In this document: positions 29,644 to 37,766 of the stretch, one piece after another
Position numbering within the stretch: the stretch's first letter is position 1
Layout of the letters: every line of letters begins with the position of its first letter
NCBI RefSeq assembly: GCF_010686755.1
Contig: NZ_JAAGXA010000004.1
Coordinates: forward strand, 124,001 to 188,000
DNA length: 64,000 bases
Reading direction: 5' to 3'
From: Nocardioides zeae
GTDB taxonomy: Bacteria; Actinomycetota; Actinomycetes; Propionibacteriales; Nocardioidaceae
The notes under the pieces: generated by a model
The model's input: only the letters and a program-made list of their open reading frames with translations
Told to the model about the DNA's origin: nothing
Databases searched by the model: none
Made by a program: the position numbers and the translations under genes

Positions 29644-30291
29644 ATGGACGACGTTTCACGTGAAACACCCCTCGCGCCGGCCTCGGCGCGGGGGGTGTTC
29701 TCGCCTGAGCGCTTCCCCGTCGCGGAGGCGTACGCGCACTCCCTGGCGACGGCCGGCGTCGAGCGCGGGCTGATCGGGCCGCGCGAGGTGCCCCGCTTGT
29801 GGGAGCGTCACCTGCTCAACTGCGCCGTCGTGACGGACGCCGTGCCCGAGGGCGCGTCGGTCGCCGATGTGGGCTCTGGCGCTGGTCTTCCCGGCGTGGT
29901 GATGGCCATCCGGCGGCCGGACCTTCGCGTCACGCTCATCGAGCCGCTGCTGCGCCGCGCGACCTACTTGGAGGAGGTGGCGGGCGAGCTGGGCCTCGAC
30001 AACGTGACGGTCCTCCGCTCCCGGGCCGAGGACGCTGTGGCCGCAGGCGGCTTCGACGTGGTCACGTCCCGTGCTGTCGCGGCGCTCGACAAGCTGGCGC
30101 GGTGGTGCATGCCGCTGGTAGCAGTGGGGGGCGAGATGCTGGCGATGAAGGGCGAGCGCGCTCCGGACGAGATCGTGGCGGCGCGCAAGGTGTTGCGTCA
30201 GTGGTCGGCCGGCGATGCTGAGGTGGTCGTGGTCGGGGACACGGTCCTTTATCCACCGACGACGTTGGTCCGAGTGGTGCGGACGAAGTGA
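29644..30291 (+). CDS. rsmG: 16S rRNA (guanine-N7) methyltransferase RsmG
   Basis: A 215-residue SAM-dependent methyltransferase that modifies a guanine in the 530 loop of 16S rRNA. The SAM motif is VADVGSGAGLPG (residues 73-84). Other family segments are RLWERHLLNC and VTSRAVAALDKLARW. Residues 4-8 (VSRET) are encoded by a canonical parS site at 29653-29666. It follows jag by 7 bases. Length is typical. Confidence 0.95.
   Translation: MDDVSRETPLAPASARGVFSPERFPVAEAYAHSLATAGVERGLIGPREVPRLWERHLLNCAVVTDAVPEGASVADVGSGAGLPGVVMAIRRPDLRVTLIEPLLRRATYLEEVAGELGLDNVTVLRSRAEDAVAAGGFDVVTSRAVAALDKLARWCMPLVAVGGEMLAMKGERAPDEIVAARKVLRQWSAGDAEVVVVGDTVLYPPTTLVRVVRTK
29653..29666 (+). promoter_or_regulatory. 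parS site 1 (inside rsmG)
   Basis: Perfect GTTTCACGTGAAAC palindrome, the ParB-binding centromere. It is in frame within rsmG, reading Val-Ser-Arg-Glu-Thr. Confidence 0.95.
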
Positions 30292-30466
30292 CCCGGATAG
30301 GTTGGGCCGCTGATCGCGCTGTTGTCGTGCGCTGTCGCGGGCTTGACAACGAGCTCACGGCGGCGGCGTTGTGCACAGGTCAGATCCGCGTGGTTGAGCG
30401 GCGTCCTCGCTAGTTCTCCACAGATTGACGTAGTTCTTCCACAGGCAGTGACGAAAGGTCGACAAC

Positions 30467-31444
30467 GTGGTTTCACGTGAAACGGCGGAGGGCGCTGCGG
30501 CGCCGTACCGCCCCCGCACGGCGGCCGACCTGGCGGAGGCGACGCCCCCGAGTGACGACGCAACCACGCCGTTGGCTCGTGCTGTCGAGGCATCTCTGCT
30601 TGTTCGTGACGGTGCGCGCCGGATGGCGATGCCGCGGCCGTCGCGGACGCGGGTGATGGTGGTGGCGAACCAGAAGGGCGGGGTCGGCAAGACGACCTCG
30701 ACCGTCAACCTGGGTGCCGCCCTCGCGCAGCTCGGACAGCGGGTCCTCATCATCGACCTCGACCCCCAGGGCAACGCGTCGACCGCGCTCAACATCGAGC
30801 ACCACCGGGGTACGCCCTCGACGTACGACCTCCTCGTCGAGGGCGCGGCCCTGGGTGACGTCCTCCAGCCCTGCCCGGAGGTCGAGGGCCTGGATGTCGT
30901 CCCGGCCACCATCGACCTCGCGGGTGCCGAGATCGAGCTCGTCAGCGTGGTGGCCCGCGAGAACCGGTTGAACAAGGCCATCAGTGCGCACCCCGGCGTC
31001 GGGGGCAAGGAAGCAGGTGACGAGCGCTACGACTACGTGCTGGTCGACTGCCCGCCGTCCCTCGGACTGCTGACGCTGAACGCCCTCGTTGCGGCTCACG
31101 AGATGCTCATCCCGATCCAGGCGGAGTACTACGCGCTGGAGGGTCTCGGTCAGCTGCTGGAGACCGTGGAGATGGTGAAGAAGCACCTCAACCCTGAGCT
31201 GAGGATCTCGACGATCCTGGTGACCATGTACGACGGGCGCACCCGCCTCGCCGCGGGTGTTGCTGACGAGGTGCGGTCGCACTTCGGGGACCAGGTCCTG
31301 AAGACGATGATCCCGCGCTCGGTGCGTGTCAGTGAGGCGCCGTCGTACGCCCAGACCGTCATGACCTACGACCCAGGCTCCCCCGGTGCCATGGCCTACC
31401 TCGAGGCGGCCCGTGAGATCACGCAGCGGGCGGTGCGGTCATGA
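30467..31444 (+). CDS. parA: Chromosome partitioning ATPase ParA
   Basis: A 325-residue deviant-Walker ATPase that moves ParB-bound origins. The P-loop is KGGVGKTT (residues 70-77), with the switch region LDPQGN and the [15 protein letters not shown] segment downstream. An N-terminal extension of about 60 residues comes before the core. The GTG start has AAAGG 8 bases upstream and is immediately followed by a parS site encoding VSRET. The stop overlaps parB by four bases. The upstream gap (30292-30466) carries DnaA-box-like TTGTGCACA and TTCTCCACA. Confidence 0.96.
   Translation: MVSRETAEGAAAPYRPRTAADLAEATPPSDDATTPLARAVEASLLVRDGARRMAMPRPSRTRVMVVANQKGGVGKTTSTVNLGAALAQLGQRVLIIDLDPQGNASTALNIEHHRGTPSTYDLLVEGAALGDVLQPCPEVEGLDVVPATIDLAGAEIELVSVVARENRLNKAISAHPGVGGKEAGDERYDYVLVDCPPSLGLLTLNALVAAHEMLIPIQAEYYALEGLGQLLETVEMVKKHLNPELRISTILVTMYDGRTRLAAGVADEVRSHFGDQVLKTMIPRSVRVSEAPSYAQTVMTYDPGSPGAMAYLEAAREITQRAVRS
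30470..30483 (+). promoter_or_regulatory. parS site 2 (codons 2-6 of parA)
   Basis: Perfect GTTTCACGTGAAAC directly after the parA start codon. Binding of ParB here could also affect parAB expression. Confidence 0.95.
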
Positions 31445-32463
31445 GCAAGCCGCAGCGCAAGCCCAAGCCGGGTCTTGGTCGTGGACTGGGGTCGCTGATC
31501 CCTACCGCTCCGCCGCCGGCGGCGTCGGAGGCTCCGGACGAGGGATCGGGAGCTGACGGCGGCGCGGGTGTCGGCGCGGCCGCTGTTTCACGTGAAACGA
31601 GCACGGTGGAGGGCGGTACGCCGAGCGGTGTCGACCTGGCCCCGGTAGCGGGCGCCTACTTCGCGGAGCTGCCGGTCGGCGCCATCGCACCCAATGCTCG
31701 GCAGCCTCGTCAGGTCTTCGACGAAGATGCGATGGCCGAGCTCGTGCACTCGATCCGTGAGGTCGGGTTGCTGCAGCCGGTGGTAGTGCGCAAGGTTGCT
31801 GCCGACGGCTACGAGCTGATCATGGGCGAGCGCCGGTGGCGCGCCACGCAGGAAGCCGGCCTCGAGGTCATCCCCGCGATCGTCCGCGAGACGGACGACA
31901 CGGACATGCTGCGCGACGCGCTGCTGGAGAACCTCCACCGCTCACAGCTGAACCCGCTCGAGGAGGCAGCGGCGTACCAGCAGCTCCTCGAGGACTTCGC
32001 CTGCACCCACGAGGAGCTGGCGCAGAGAATCGGACGTTCGCGCCCGCAGATCAGCAACACCCTTCGGCTGCTCCGCCTGAGCCCCGCTGTGCAGCGCAGG
32101 GTGGCCGCAGGAGTGCTGTCGGCAGGTCATGCCCGGTCGTTGCTCGCCGTACCGGACGGGGAGGCTCAGGACCGCCTGGCGGCCCGCGTCGTCGCCGAGG
32201 GCATCAGCGTGCGCGCGCTCGAGGAGATCGTGGCGCTCGGCGATGCGAGCGAAGAGGCACTCCCACGCCGGCGTCCGCTGAAGAGAAGCGATCCCGCGAC
32301 CACGGAGTACGCCGCCCGTCTCTCGGACCGCTTCGAGACGCGCGTCAAGGTGGACGTCGGCAAGTCCAAGGGCCGGATCACGGTCGAGTTCGCGACGCTC
32401 GAGGACTTGCAGCGCATCGTCGACATCATGGACCCGCGCAACCGCACCGACCGCGTCATCTGA
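31441..32463 (+). CDS. parB: Chromosome partitioning protein ParB
   Basis: A 340-residue CTPase clamp that loads at parS and spreads. The N-terminus has the ParA-activating basic stretch [16 protein letters not shown] disordered linker (~22-70) includes VSRET (49-53), encoded by a parS site. The CTP-binding part has GERRWRA (129-135) and ENLHRSQL (163-170). The helix-turn-helix for parS covers about 190-212 ([18 protein letters not shown]). A C-terminal dimerisation domain follows. It overlaps parA by four bases. Confidence 0.96.
   Translation: MSKPQRKPKPGLGRGLGSLIPTAPPPAASEAPDEGSGADGGAGVGAAAVSRETSTVEGGTPSGVDLAPVAGAYFAELPVGAIAPNARQPRQVFDEDAMAELVHSIREVGLLQPVVVRKVAADGYELIMGERRWRATQEAGLEVIPAIVRETDDTDMLRDALLENLHRSQLNPLEEAAAYQQLLEDFACTHEELAQRIGRSRPQISNTLRLLRLSPAVQRRVAAGVLSAGHARSLLAVPDGEAQDRLAARVVAEGISVRALEEIVALGDASEEALPRRRPLKRSDPATTEYAARLSDRFETRVKVDVGKSKGRITVEFATLEDLQRIVDIMDPRNRTDRVI
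31585..31598 (+). promoter_or_regulatory. parS site 3 (inside parB)
   Basis: Perfect GTTTCACGTGAAAC, again in the frame that reads Val-Ser-Arg-Glu-Thr, in the linker of ParB. Confidence 0.95.
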
Positions 32464-32548
32464 GGGACCTCGCCGTCGCGCTCTCGCGGCGTCGGTGTTC
32501 GTAATCGTGCGGCGTGCCCTGCCGGACAACGCGCGGCACGGCGACTCT

Positions 32549-32562
32549 GTTTCACGTGGAAC
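32549..32562 (+). promoter_or_regulatory. parS-like site 4, one mismatch
   Basis: GTTTCACGTGGAAC, one base away from the palindrome, 86 bases after the parB stop and outside any credible gene. Confidence 0.6.
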
Positions 32563-33442
32563 TGGCGCAGCACGCGACGGCGGCCCACGCTGGGCCTGAG
32601 AGGGCTCCCTGGAGGCCCCAGAGCGCCACTAAGCACCCAGGGTGCCACTGAGCCTCCCAGGAGGGCCAGGAGGCCGCCTCCGTGCGCGACTGGCACCGGC
32701 CCGGCATGCGGCGACGCGAGGAAGGCGCACCGCGGGGCGTTGCCGCCCCGACCTGCGCCGAACCCGCCCGACCGAGATCGGGACGTCCGCGTGAGGTACT
32801 GCGATCGCGAGCACGCGACCCATCGAGCTCTCGTGCGGCACGCCACGAGGGGCAGCTCGGCCCCGCGACGATGACGCCACCCCTCGGATCTCCCAGATCC
32901 CGCCCGCCGTTGCGTCGCCGAGGGATCCCCTGCTGTGCATCCGAGTGCAGGGACACCGAGCTCGCCCCACCCGCGTCGCCTCCCGCTGGACACGACCACG
33001 CAGCCGAACCCATCCACGCTGGCCCACGCATGACGGGTGGGCGTCGTCGTGACGCGCCACCCGAGCGACGAGGTCACCACGTGGAACCCGTGCGGCACGC
33101 GCATCCCATCACCGCGGACGGCGGTGCTGTCTCGCATCGTGCCCGACTCAGGCCGCGGTGGCGAGTGCCTCGCTCTCCCGGGCGGCGGCGGGCGCTGCGC
33201 GACCTCGCAACGGGCTCCGTCCCACCAAGCGACGCACATGCGTGGCGAGGACGGGATGCACCGCATGTACCGGGCCAGGTCTCTCTGATGAGCTCAGACG
33301 GTGGAGCTGATGATCCGGCGACCTGGACCGACCTGGACCGACCTGGCGGAGCCGAGGAGTGCCGGGCCGACGGCGCGGTCGGCACAGCGGCGTACGAGCC
33401 GTGCTGCTGCCCCGTCGCGCCCTGCCAGCGCGCGCCCCTGAG

Positions 33443-33498
33443 GAATGTGCACCTGGTGCACGCCCGACCGCCGTGGGCTCGTCGTAGCCGCACATTTC
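33443..33498 (+). repeat. Palindromic repeat B, copy 3
   Basis: Ends GAATGTGCACCTGG and GCACATTTC, related to the copies after jetD about 20 kb away. Confidence 0.7.
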
Positions 33499-33632
33499 GA
33501 GCCCCCATCGGGCCCGCACCCGGCCCGGACCCAGCACCGGCCCCGCCCCGCCCCAGACTCGGCGCACGAGTCAGCCCCGGCGCACAATCCAGCCCAGACC
33601 CGCGAGCGCCTGGACCGCGACGTACGACAGCA

Positions 33633-33687
33633 CGTGTGCAGCTGGTGCCGGTCCCAGCTCGATCTACGTGCCGCAGCCGCACAGTTC
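33633..33687 (+). repeat. Palindromic repeat B, copy 4 (diverged)
   Basis: The left arm has CGTGTGCAGCTGG and the right arm GCCGCACAGTTCG. Weaker match than the other copies. Confidence 0.5.
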
Positions 33688-33750
33688 GCGCGCCTCCGAT
33701 GAACCAGCGACCCTAGAGCTACAAAGCAACAAAGCGCTTTGTCGACATAC

Positions 33751-34521
33751 CTACTTCTTGGACGCCCGCTTCTTGGCTCGCTTCGCCGCGCGCGCCCGCT
33801 TCTCCTCGGCGTCGAGCTTCGCCGCTGCCTCCGGCGTCGGGGCCGAGCCGCCGAAGCGTGCGGGGATCCACCAGGAGCCGGGCTTCTTCTCGTCGGCGGG
33901 ATAGAGGTCGACGGCCTTGTCCAGGAGCCCGCAGAGCGCGGCGTGCAGCTCGGCGGTCTCGCCGACGGGGTCGTCGCCGCTGGGGTGCAGGGCTTCGCCG
34001 ACGTGGATGCCGATGGTCGTGCCGCGGGAGAAGTCGCGCGGGTGGTCCTTCGTCCAGATGCGCTGCGTCCCGAACACGACGACCGGGAGGAGGGGCACGC
34101 CGGCGGCGGCCGCGATGCGCACGGCACCGGTCTTGATCTCCTTGATCTCGAACGACCGCGAGATCGTCGCCTCGGGGAAGATGCCGACCGCCTCGCCGCG
34201 GCGCAGGTAGTCGATGGCGATCTCCGCGGAGCCGGCTCCGTCGCCGCGGTCGACCTCGATGTGGTGGAACGACCGCATGACGGGTCCACCGATCGGGTTG
34301 TCGAAGATCTCCTTCTTCGCCATGAACCGCACGTACCGCCCCGACGGGTTCGCGGCGAGCCCCCCGTAGACGTAGTCGACGTAGCCCACGTGGTTGACCG
34401 CGAGCATCACGCCGCCCTTGCGCGGGACGCGCTCGGTGCCGGTCATCTGGAAGTTCTGCCCCAACGCGCGGAACGCGGTCTTCGCGGTGGCGATGACGAC
34501 GGGGTAGGTCAGGTCGATCAC
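33751..34521 (-). CDS. 1-acyl-sn-glycerol-3-phosphate acyltransferase (PlsC family)
   Basis: A 256-residue membrane-associated acyltransferase for phospholipid synthesis. The catalytic motif is NHVGYVD (HX4D type: His and Asp about residues 44 and 49). The acceptor-binding motif is FPEAT (FPEGT in most homologues), with VPLLPVVVFGT downstream. The C-terminus is a Lys/Arg/Ala-rich tail (AKRAKKRASKK), common in actinobacterial members. It is transcribed alone on the minus strand, separated from trxA by a terminator. Confidence 0.9.
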   Translation of the reverse strand: MIDLTYPVVIATAKTAFRALGQNFQMTGTERVPRKGGVMLAVNHVGYVDYVYGGLAANPSGRYVRFMAKKEIFDNPIGGPVMRSFHHIEVDRGDGAGSAEIAIDYLRRGEAVGIFPEATISRSFEIKEIKTGAVRIAAAAGVPLLPVVVFGTQRIWTKDHPRDFSRGTTIGIHVGEALHPSGDDPVGETAELHAALCGLLDKAVDLYPADEKKPGSWWIPARFGGSAPTPEAAAKLDAEEKRARAAKRAKKRASKK

Positions 34522-34577
34522 GGCGGACTCCCGGGGGCTTGGACGGACGACGCCACACCCTAGCGCGCGGAAATGCG

Positions 34578-34615
34578 GACGGGGCCGGTCCCCACGGAGG
34601 GGAACCGGCCCCGTC
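34578..34615 (-). terminator. Terminator of the trxB-trxA unit
   Basis: A GC-rich hairpin: GACGGGGCCGGTCCCC against GGGG(A)ACCGGCCCCGTC with a 5-base loop. It lies 15 bases after the trxA stop on the minus strand. Confidence 0.75.
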
Positions 34616-34629
34616 GGGGGCAGTGCGGA

Positions 34630-34956
34630 TCAGGCGATGAAGTCGCCCAGCTCGCGGAGCAGCGCGGCCTTCGGCTTGGCGCCGACGATGGTCTTCACGA
34701 CCTCGCCGCCCTGGTAGACGTTGAGCGTCGGGATGCCCGTGACGCGGTAGGTCGAGGGGGTCACCGGGTTCTCGTCCACGTTCATCTTCACGAACGTGAT
34801 CTTGTCGCCGTGCTCCTTGGCGATCTCGTCGAGGATCGGCGAGACCTGGCGGCACGGTCCGCACCACTCGGCCCAGAAGTCGACCAGGACGGGCTTCTCG
34901 GACTTCAGGACCTGCGCCTCGAACTGTGCGTCGGTCACGGCGGCGATGTCAGCCAC
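34630..34956 (-). CDS. trxA: Thioredoxin
   Basis: A 108-residue thioredoxin, a cytoplasmic disulfide reductase. The active site is WCGPC (C32, C35), preceded by VLVDFWAE. The cis-proline segment is VTGIPTLNVYQGG. The GTG at 34956 follows AGAGAGG. It lies 80 bases downstream of the trxB stop on the same strand, so reductase and thioredoxin are made together, as in the trxB-trxC pair near the mycobacterial origin. Confidence 0.95.
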   Translation of the reverse strand: MADIAAVTDAQFEAQVLKSEKPVLVDFWAEWCGPCRQVSPILDEIAKEHGDKITFVKMNVDENPVTPSTYRVTGIPTLNVYQGGEVVKTIVGAKPKAALLRELGDFIA

Positions 34957-35036
34957 GGTGGTACCTCTCTTCGGTGGATGGGACGTCTGGGGGTGGAACG
35001 CCGGGCGGGGTCGGAAACTTCCCCGCCCGGTGGGGC

Positions 35037-36083
35037 TCACAGACCGGCGGTCTGCACGACCTCGGAGACTGCCGCCTCGGCGGCGACGGCGTCCTGCGCC
35101 TGCTGCGCGGTGGCGGCCGTGTGGTCGAGGTCGGCGATGTAGCGCTCGGCGTCGAGCGCGGCCGCACAGCCGGTGCCGGCGGCCGTGATCGCCTGGCGGT
35201 AGTGGTGGTCCACCAGGTCGCCGGCGGCGAACACGCCGGGCACGTTGGTCGCGGTCGACGGGTGCTGCACGAGCACGTAGCCCTCGTCGTCCAGGTCGAC
35301 CTGACCGCCGAGGAGCTCGGAGCGCGGGTCGTGGCCGATCGCCACGAAGAGGCCCGTGACCGCCAGCGGGCGGGTCTCGCCGGTGACCGTGTCGCGCAGC
35401 GTCACGCTCTCCAGCTTGTCGCTGCCGTTGATCTCGGCGACCTCGGAGTTCCAGACGATCTCGAGCTTGGGGTCGGCGATGGCACGCTCCGCCATGATCG
35501 CGGAGGCGCGGAGCTCGTCACGACGGTGGATCAGGTAGACCTTCGACGCGAAGCGCGTGAGGAACGTGGCCTCCTCGACGGCGGAGTCACCGCCACCGAC
35601 GACCGCGATCTCCTGGTTGCGGAAGAAGAACCCGTCGCACGTCGCGCACCACGACACGCCCTTGCCGGAGAACAGGTCCTCCTTGTCGAGGCCCAGCTTG
35701 CGGTAGCCGGAGCCCATCGCGAGCACGACCGAGCGGGCCGTGTACGTCGCGGTCTCCGTGCGCACGACCTTGATGTCGCCGGTCAGGTCGACCTCGACGA
35801 CGTCGTCCGGGATCAGCTCGGCGCCGAAGCGCTCGGCCTGCGCGCGCATCTCGTCCATGAGGGCCGGGCCCATGATGCCGTCGCGGAAACCGGGGAAGTT
35901 CTCCACCTCGGTCGTGTTCATGAGCGCACCGCCCGCGGTCACCGAGCCCTCGAAGACGAGCGGGCTGAGGTTGGCCCGCGCGGCGTACACCGCCGCGGTG
36001 TATCCCGAGGGACCGGAGCCGATCACGATGACGTTGCGCGGCTCGGACGCGGTGCTGGCGGTCGAGGTGGACTGGTCGGTCAT
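35037..36083 (-). CDS. trxB: Thioredoxin-disulfide reductase
   Basis: A 348-residue FAD enzyme that reduces thioredoxin with NADPH. FAD motif [16 protein letters not shown] (GSGPSG 22-27), redox site CATC (C146, C149), NADPH motif [12 protein letters not shown], and C-terminal FAD motif [20 protein letters not shown]. It has a short Ser/Thr-rich N-terminus and an Ala/Gln-rich C-terminal extension of about 30 residues. It is the first gene of the trxB-trxA pair. Confidence 0.96.
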   Translation of the reverse strand: MTDQSTSTASTASEPRNVIVIGSGPSGYTAAVYAARANLSPLVFEGSVTAGGALMNTTEVENFPGFRDGIMGPALMDEMRAQAERFGAELIPDDVVEVDLTGDIKVVRTETATYTARSVVLAMGSGYRKLGLDKEDLFSGKGVSWCATCDGFFFRNQEIAVVGGGDSAVEEATFLTRFASKVYLIHRRDELRASAIMAERAIADPKLEIVWNSEVAEINGSDKLESVTLRDTVTGETRPLAVTGLFVAIGHDPRSELLGGQVDLDDEGYVLVQHPSTATNVPGVFAAGDLVDHHYRQAITAAGTGCAAALDAERYIADLDHTAATAQQAQDAVAAEAAVSEVVQTAGL

Positions 36084-36201
36084 GGAAATGCGACTCCTGG
36101 GATGGATGCGGTTGCGGGGGCGTGCCCTCCACGGTGCTCAACCGATGGTAGGGCAGGGAGATTCCCGGGCCACGTCCCAGCGCGGCCCGGTGTCGCGAGG
36201 G

Positions 36202-36999
36202 TCAGTCGGCGCCGTACTGCGCCTCCAGCAACGGCTCCCCCTCGCAGTCGAGCACCCGCACGTCCGCGCTCCCCGCGGAGGGGGTGACCTCGACGACGAC
36301 GGTCGCGCCGTCGAGCTCGGTGAGGACGCCGACGGTGCCGTCCGCCGGCTCGGCCCCGCACCCGGTCGACGTCGCGGGCCGGGGATCGGCCGCGACGGCG
36401 GCGAGCACCGCGGCGAGGTCGGCGTCGAACGAGGAGCTGCTCAGCCCGCGGCCGTCGGCGTCGAGCAGGAGGCCCTCGTACGTCGCGAGGTCGGCCGCCG
36501 CGTCGACGACGCGGTCGTCGGGGGTCTGGTTCGGTTGCACCGGGGCGCTGGACGGTGGCTGCTCCTCGGCGTTGCCGTCCGGCGGAGGCGCCTGGCCCAC
36601 ATTTGGGCCGCTCTCGGACTGCCCTCCGGAGTCGGACGAGGTCGCGTCGCCGGACCCGCCGAGCCGGGGGACGAGGACGCCGCCGACGCCGACCACGACG
36701 ACGGCGGCCGCGGCGGCCAGGAGCACGCCACCGCGGCGCCGGCGCCGGCGAGCCGCGAGGTCGATCGGGGCGTCGGCGCCGGGCCGTGGGGGCAGCCCGT
36801 GCTCGGTGGCGGGTGCCGACGGGTGCGCGGCGAGGCGTTCCGCCCGCAGGCCGGCGAGCGTCGCGTCGAGCCGGGCCGCCACGGCGGGCGGCGCCGGCTC
36901 GTCGTGGCGTGCCTCGGCGAGGAGGCGACGCACGGCAGCCGCGGTCGCCGGGTCGAGGACAGGGTCGGGACCGCTCTCGTCAGGCGTCTCGGGGGGCAT
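36202..36999 (-). CDS. Candidate anti-sigma-M factor, single-pass membrane protein
   Basis: A 265-residue protein downstream of sigM. The ATG has a perfect GAGGAGG. The N-terminal cytoplasmic part (~1-90) contains ATAAAVRRLLAEARHDEPAPP and a basic RRRRRR cluster. One membrane helix spans about 91-110. The outside part is a Ser/Pro/Glu-rich linker followed by a folded C-terminal domain with two cysteines. The layout (cytoplasmic tail, one helix, external domain, next to an ECF sigma gene) fits an anti-sigma factor like mycobacterial RsmA. I see no zinc-binding HxxxCxxC motif, so the assignment rests on context. Confidence 0.6.
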   Translation of the reverse strand: MPPETPDESGPDPVLDPATAAAVRRLLAEARHDEPAPPAVAARLDATLAGLRAERLAAHPSAPATEHGLPPRPGADAPIDLAARRRRRRGGVLLAAAAAVVVVGVGGVLVPRLGGSGDATSSDSGGQSESGPNVGQAPPPDGNAEEQPPSSAPVQPNQTPDDRVVDAAADLATYEGLLLDADGRGLSSSSFDADLAAVLAAVAADPRPATSTGCGAEPADGTVGVLTELDGATVVVEVTPSAGSADVRVLDCEGEPLLEAQYGAD

Positions 37000-37037
37000 G
37001 TCACCTCCTCGTCGGTTCGTGGGGTCGGGCTGCAGGG

Positions 37038-37766
37038 TCAGGGCGCCACGGTCGGTGGACCGCGCGGGTCGCCCGGAGATGGGACGTCGCCCGGCGCCCG
37101 CCGGTTCCCGGCCGGCGGGGCGATCGGCGGGTCGGCCGTCGCGACGAGGTCGGCGAGCAGCTCGGCGAGGCGGGCGCGGCCCCGCGCGCAGCGGGACTTC
37201 ACCGTGCCGACCGCGCAGTCGAGGATCGCGGCGGCCTCCGCCACCGCGTAGCCCTCCATGTCGACCAGCACCAGCGCGGCCCGCTGGTCGGCGCCGAGCC
37301 GGCTCAGCGCGTCCAGCACCCGCGCGCGCCGGTCGGCCACGAGCGCGAGGTCCGCCGGGTCGTCGGGCGCGCGGGGCACGATCGCCGGGGCGGCGTCGGA
37401 CCGCACGACCGCTCCGCGGCGGGCGGAGTCGTCGAGGTCGTCGGGCAGCGGATCGGCTGCGCGCACCTTCGCGGCGCGGATCCGGTCGAGGCAGGCGTTG
37501 ACGACGACCCGGTGCAGCCAGGTCGTGACGGCGCTGTCGCCGCGGAAGGAGCCGGCGCGCCGGTACGCCGCGACCATCCCGTCCTGCAGGCCGTCGGCCG
37601 CGTCCTCCGGGTTGCCCGTCGTGCGCAGCGCCACGGCCCACAACCGGTCGCGGTGCCGCGAGAACAGCACGCCGAAGGCATCCGGGTCACCCGCCACGTG
37701 GGCGGCCAGCAGGGCGCGGTCGTCCGCGTCGTGCCCCACCGGCTCCCCCGGGACCGGTGCGCTCAC
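37038..37766 (-). CDS. sigM: ECF RNA polymerase sigma factor, SigM-like
   Basis: A 242-residue ECF sigma factor. Region 2 runs through DAFGVLFSRHRDRLWAVALR and VTTWLHRVVVNACLDRIRAAK. Region 4 has LSRLGADQRAALVLVDMEGY and the helix-turn-helix AAAILDCAVGTVKSRCARGR. The C-terminal tail is Pro/Gly-rich. The GTG at 37766 overlaps the upstream pseudokinase stop by four bases. Synteny with mycobacterial mviN-sigM-rsmA-trxB supports the SigM name. The sensing signal is probably envelope or redox stress, judging by the neighbours (inference). Confidence 0.85.
   Translation of the reverse strand: MSAPVPGEPVGHDADDRALLAAHVAGDPDAFGVLFSRHRDRLWAVALRTTGNPEDAADGLQDGMVAAYRRAGSFRGDSAVTTWLHRVVVNACLDRIRAAKVRAADPLPDDLDDSARRGAVVRSDAAPAIVPRAPDDPADLALVADRRARVLDALSRLGADQRAALVLVDMEGYAVAEAAAILDCAVGTVKSRCARGRARLAELLADLVATADPPIAPPAGNRRAPGDVPSPGDPRGPPTVAP

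Larger units (their letters stand above)
32564..33750. other. Gene-poor stretch between parB and the acyltransferase
   Basis: About 1.2 kb with no credible gene. Long frames exist on both strands, but they are Arg/Pro-rich, lack ribosome binding sites and show no protein pattern. It holds a GC-rich inverted repeat region (32595-32675, with GCCACTAAGC and GCCACTGAGC), a short GACCTGGACC tandem (33320-33347) and two B repeats. Genes such as cwlM that often lie here in other actinobacteria are not seen. Confidence 0.6.

Noticed and set aside
33320..33347. GACCTGGACC tandem repeat
   Set aside because: Under three units and no context; too short to be informative.
32682..33716. 344-codon frame after parB
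   Set aside because: Arg/Pro-rich, without a ribosome binding site or domain, and it contains the B repeats.
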